5,649 nucleotides of DNA from an uncultured Lachnospiraceae bacterium (GTDB taxonomy: Bacteria > Bacillota > Clostridia > Lachnospirales > Lachnospiraceae), in assembly GCA_900544445.1 (NCBI GenBank), contig UQVK01000140.1, forward strand, positions 1 through 5,649, in the 5' to 3' direction. Positions 4,670 to 5,649 of this stretch are shown here, in pieces (the first letter of the stretch is position 1; the number at the start of each line of letters is the position of its first letter). Made by a program: the position numbers and the translations under genes. The notes under the pieces are model-generated. The model saw only the letters and a list, made by a program, of their open reading frames with translations. It was not told the origin of the DNA and did no database searches.

Positions 4670-5649
4670 ATGAAGCTGTTTCATCTGTCGGATTTACATA
4701 TCGGAAAGCTGCTGTGCGGCTACAGCCTGAAGGAAAATCAGGAGCGGGTGCTTTCCCAGATCGTAGCCTATGCGCAGGAGGAACATCCGGACGCCATCCT
4801 GATCTGCGGGGACATTTATGACAAATCGGCCCCTTCCGGGGAGGCCTATGTGATGTTTGACCGTTTCCTGGAGGCGCTGTCGGAAATCCGTCCCCGGATT
4901 CCGGTTTTCATCATCGCGGGCAATCATGATTCCCCGGAACGATTGTCCTATGCCTCCGCCTTTCTGGAAAAGCACAGCATCTATCTGTCCGTGTTCCCGC
5001 CCGTCCGGGAGGATGAATATCTGAAAAAAATCACGCTGGAGGACGAATACGGTCCGGTAGACTTTTATTTACTGCCCTTCCTGAAACCGGGCTGGCTGCG
5101 CCCGCTGCTGCCGGAGGAAAGCGCGTTCAGCTATGAGGAAGCAGTCCGCTTCCTGCTTTCCAGAGAAAAGATCGATCCCGGAAGGCGGAACGTGATCCTG
5201 TCCCATCAGTTTTATACGGCCGGCCAGTCAGAACCGGAAACCTGCGATTCGGAGGTCGCGGTTGCCATGGCGGGCGGACTGGATAGAATCGATATTTCCG
5301 TGCTGGACGCCTTTGACTATGCGGCACTGGGGCATCTGCACGGTTCCCAGAAGGTGGGAAGGATGAGCGCCCGCTACTGCGGCACGCCTTATAAATATTC
5401 CGTGAGCGAGGAGCATCATCATAAGGCGGTCACGGTGGTGGAGCTTGGAAAAAAGGGAGAGGAGCCGCAGCTTCGATTCCTGCCCCTTTCCGGTCTGCAG
5501 GATGTGAGAAGACTGCGCGGCACGCTGGATGAGGTGCTGGCGGCGGCAGAATCCGCTGCCCCTTCTCCGTCAGCAGTACAACCTTCCGTCTCCGGCGTTT
5601 GCCACGATTTTGTCAGCGTGACCATCACGGACGAGCAGGAGCCCTACCG
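4670..5649 (+). CDS. sbcD: Nuclease SbcCD subunit D (SbcD/Mre11-type), N-terminal 326 codons, cut by window edge
   Basis: SbcD is the Mn2+-dependent calcineurin-like nuclease that works with the SbcC ATPase to cut DNA hairpins and process blocked double-strand ends. All phosphoesterase motifs are intact: DLHIG (D8, H10), GDIYD (D48), GNHD (N85, H86), LSHQ (H179) and GHLHG (H222, H224). YCGTPYKYSVSEEHHHKAV (236-254) is the usual SbcD block just after the nuclease core. The visible part then enters the DNA-capping region. An Ala/Ser/Pro-rich stretch (about 291-310) interrupts it before DFVSVTITDEQEPY. The start ATG is preceded by AAGGA (4655-4659) 10 nt away and a closer GAAGG (4663-4667). The right end is open; sbcC would be expected next. 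Typical family length is near 380-400, so roughly 15-20% is missing. Confidence 0.96.
   Translation, partial: MKLFHLSDLHIGKLLCGYSLKENQERVLSQIVAYAQEEHPDAILICGDIYDKSAPSGEAYVMFDRFLEALSEIRPRIPVFIIAGNHDSPERLSYASAFLEKHSIYLSVFPPVREDEYLKKITLEDEYGPVDFYLLPFLKPGWLRPLLPEESAFSYEEAVRFLLSREKIDPGRRNVILSHQFYTAGQSEPETCDSEVAVAMAGGLDRIDISVLDAFDYAALGHLHGSQKVGRMSARYCGTPYKYSVSEEHHHKAVTVVELGKKGEEPQLRFLPLSGLQDVRRLRGTLDEVLAAAESAAPSPSAVQPSVSGVCHDFVSVTITDEQEPY

Overview
The window looks like chromosomal DNA from a low-to-mid GC Firmicute, most likely a Clostridia member of the Lachnospiraceae type. This is inferred from strong AGGAG/GGAGG ribosome binding sites, TTGACA/TATAAT promoters, a CIRCE (HrcA) operator and the protein families present. 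There are no rRNA or tRNA genes, no recognisable mobile element and no CRISPR array.

Layout: (1) 1-1811, minus strand: the first 603 codons of an ATP-dependent Lon protease, covering the N-domain, coiled coil and AAA+ ATPase. The gene runs off the left edge at the start of its protease domain. (2) 1812-2287: a divergent control region. It holds a near-consensus CIRCE element next to lon, a strong TTGACA-N17-TATGTT promoter reading toward lon, a 25-bp dyad on that promoter's predicted start site, and a separate plus-strand promoter. (3) 2288-3444, plus strand: a two-gene operon with a 4-bp ATGA overlap. It encodes a small unrecognised protein with a CxxCxxxCG motif and a multi-pass membrane methyltransferase of the isoprenylcysteine carboxyl methyltransferase/PEMT type. 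(4) 3445-4087: a 640-bp gap without a convincing gene. It is rich in CCGTA/TACGG inverted repeats, has a possible promoter, and has a nested stem arrangement that could be a structured RNA. (5) 4088-4543: a stand-alone GyrI-like effector-binding protein. (6) 4670-5649: the first 326 codons of sbcD, the nuclease subunit of SbcCD, running off the right edge with its own extended -10 promoter.

The genes do not form one pathway. Lon (protein quality control) and SbcCD (DNA end and hairpin processing) are housekeeping or stress genes on either side of a less characterised stretch. The parts most worth a second look are the lon control region (a CIRCE plus a CIRCE-spaced dyad at the transcription start), the coupled Cys-motif protein/methyltransferase pair, and the repeat-rich gap at 3445-4087. 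I did not find decisive evidence for a wholly new system.
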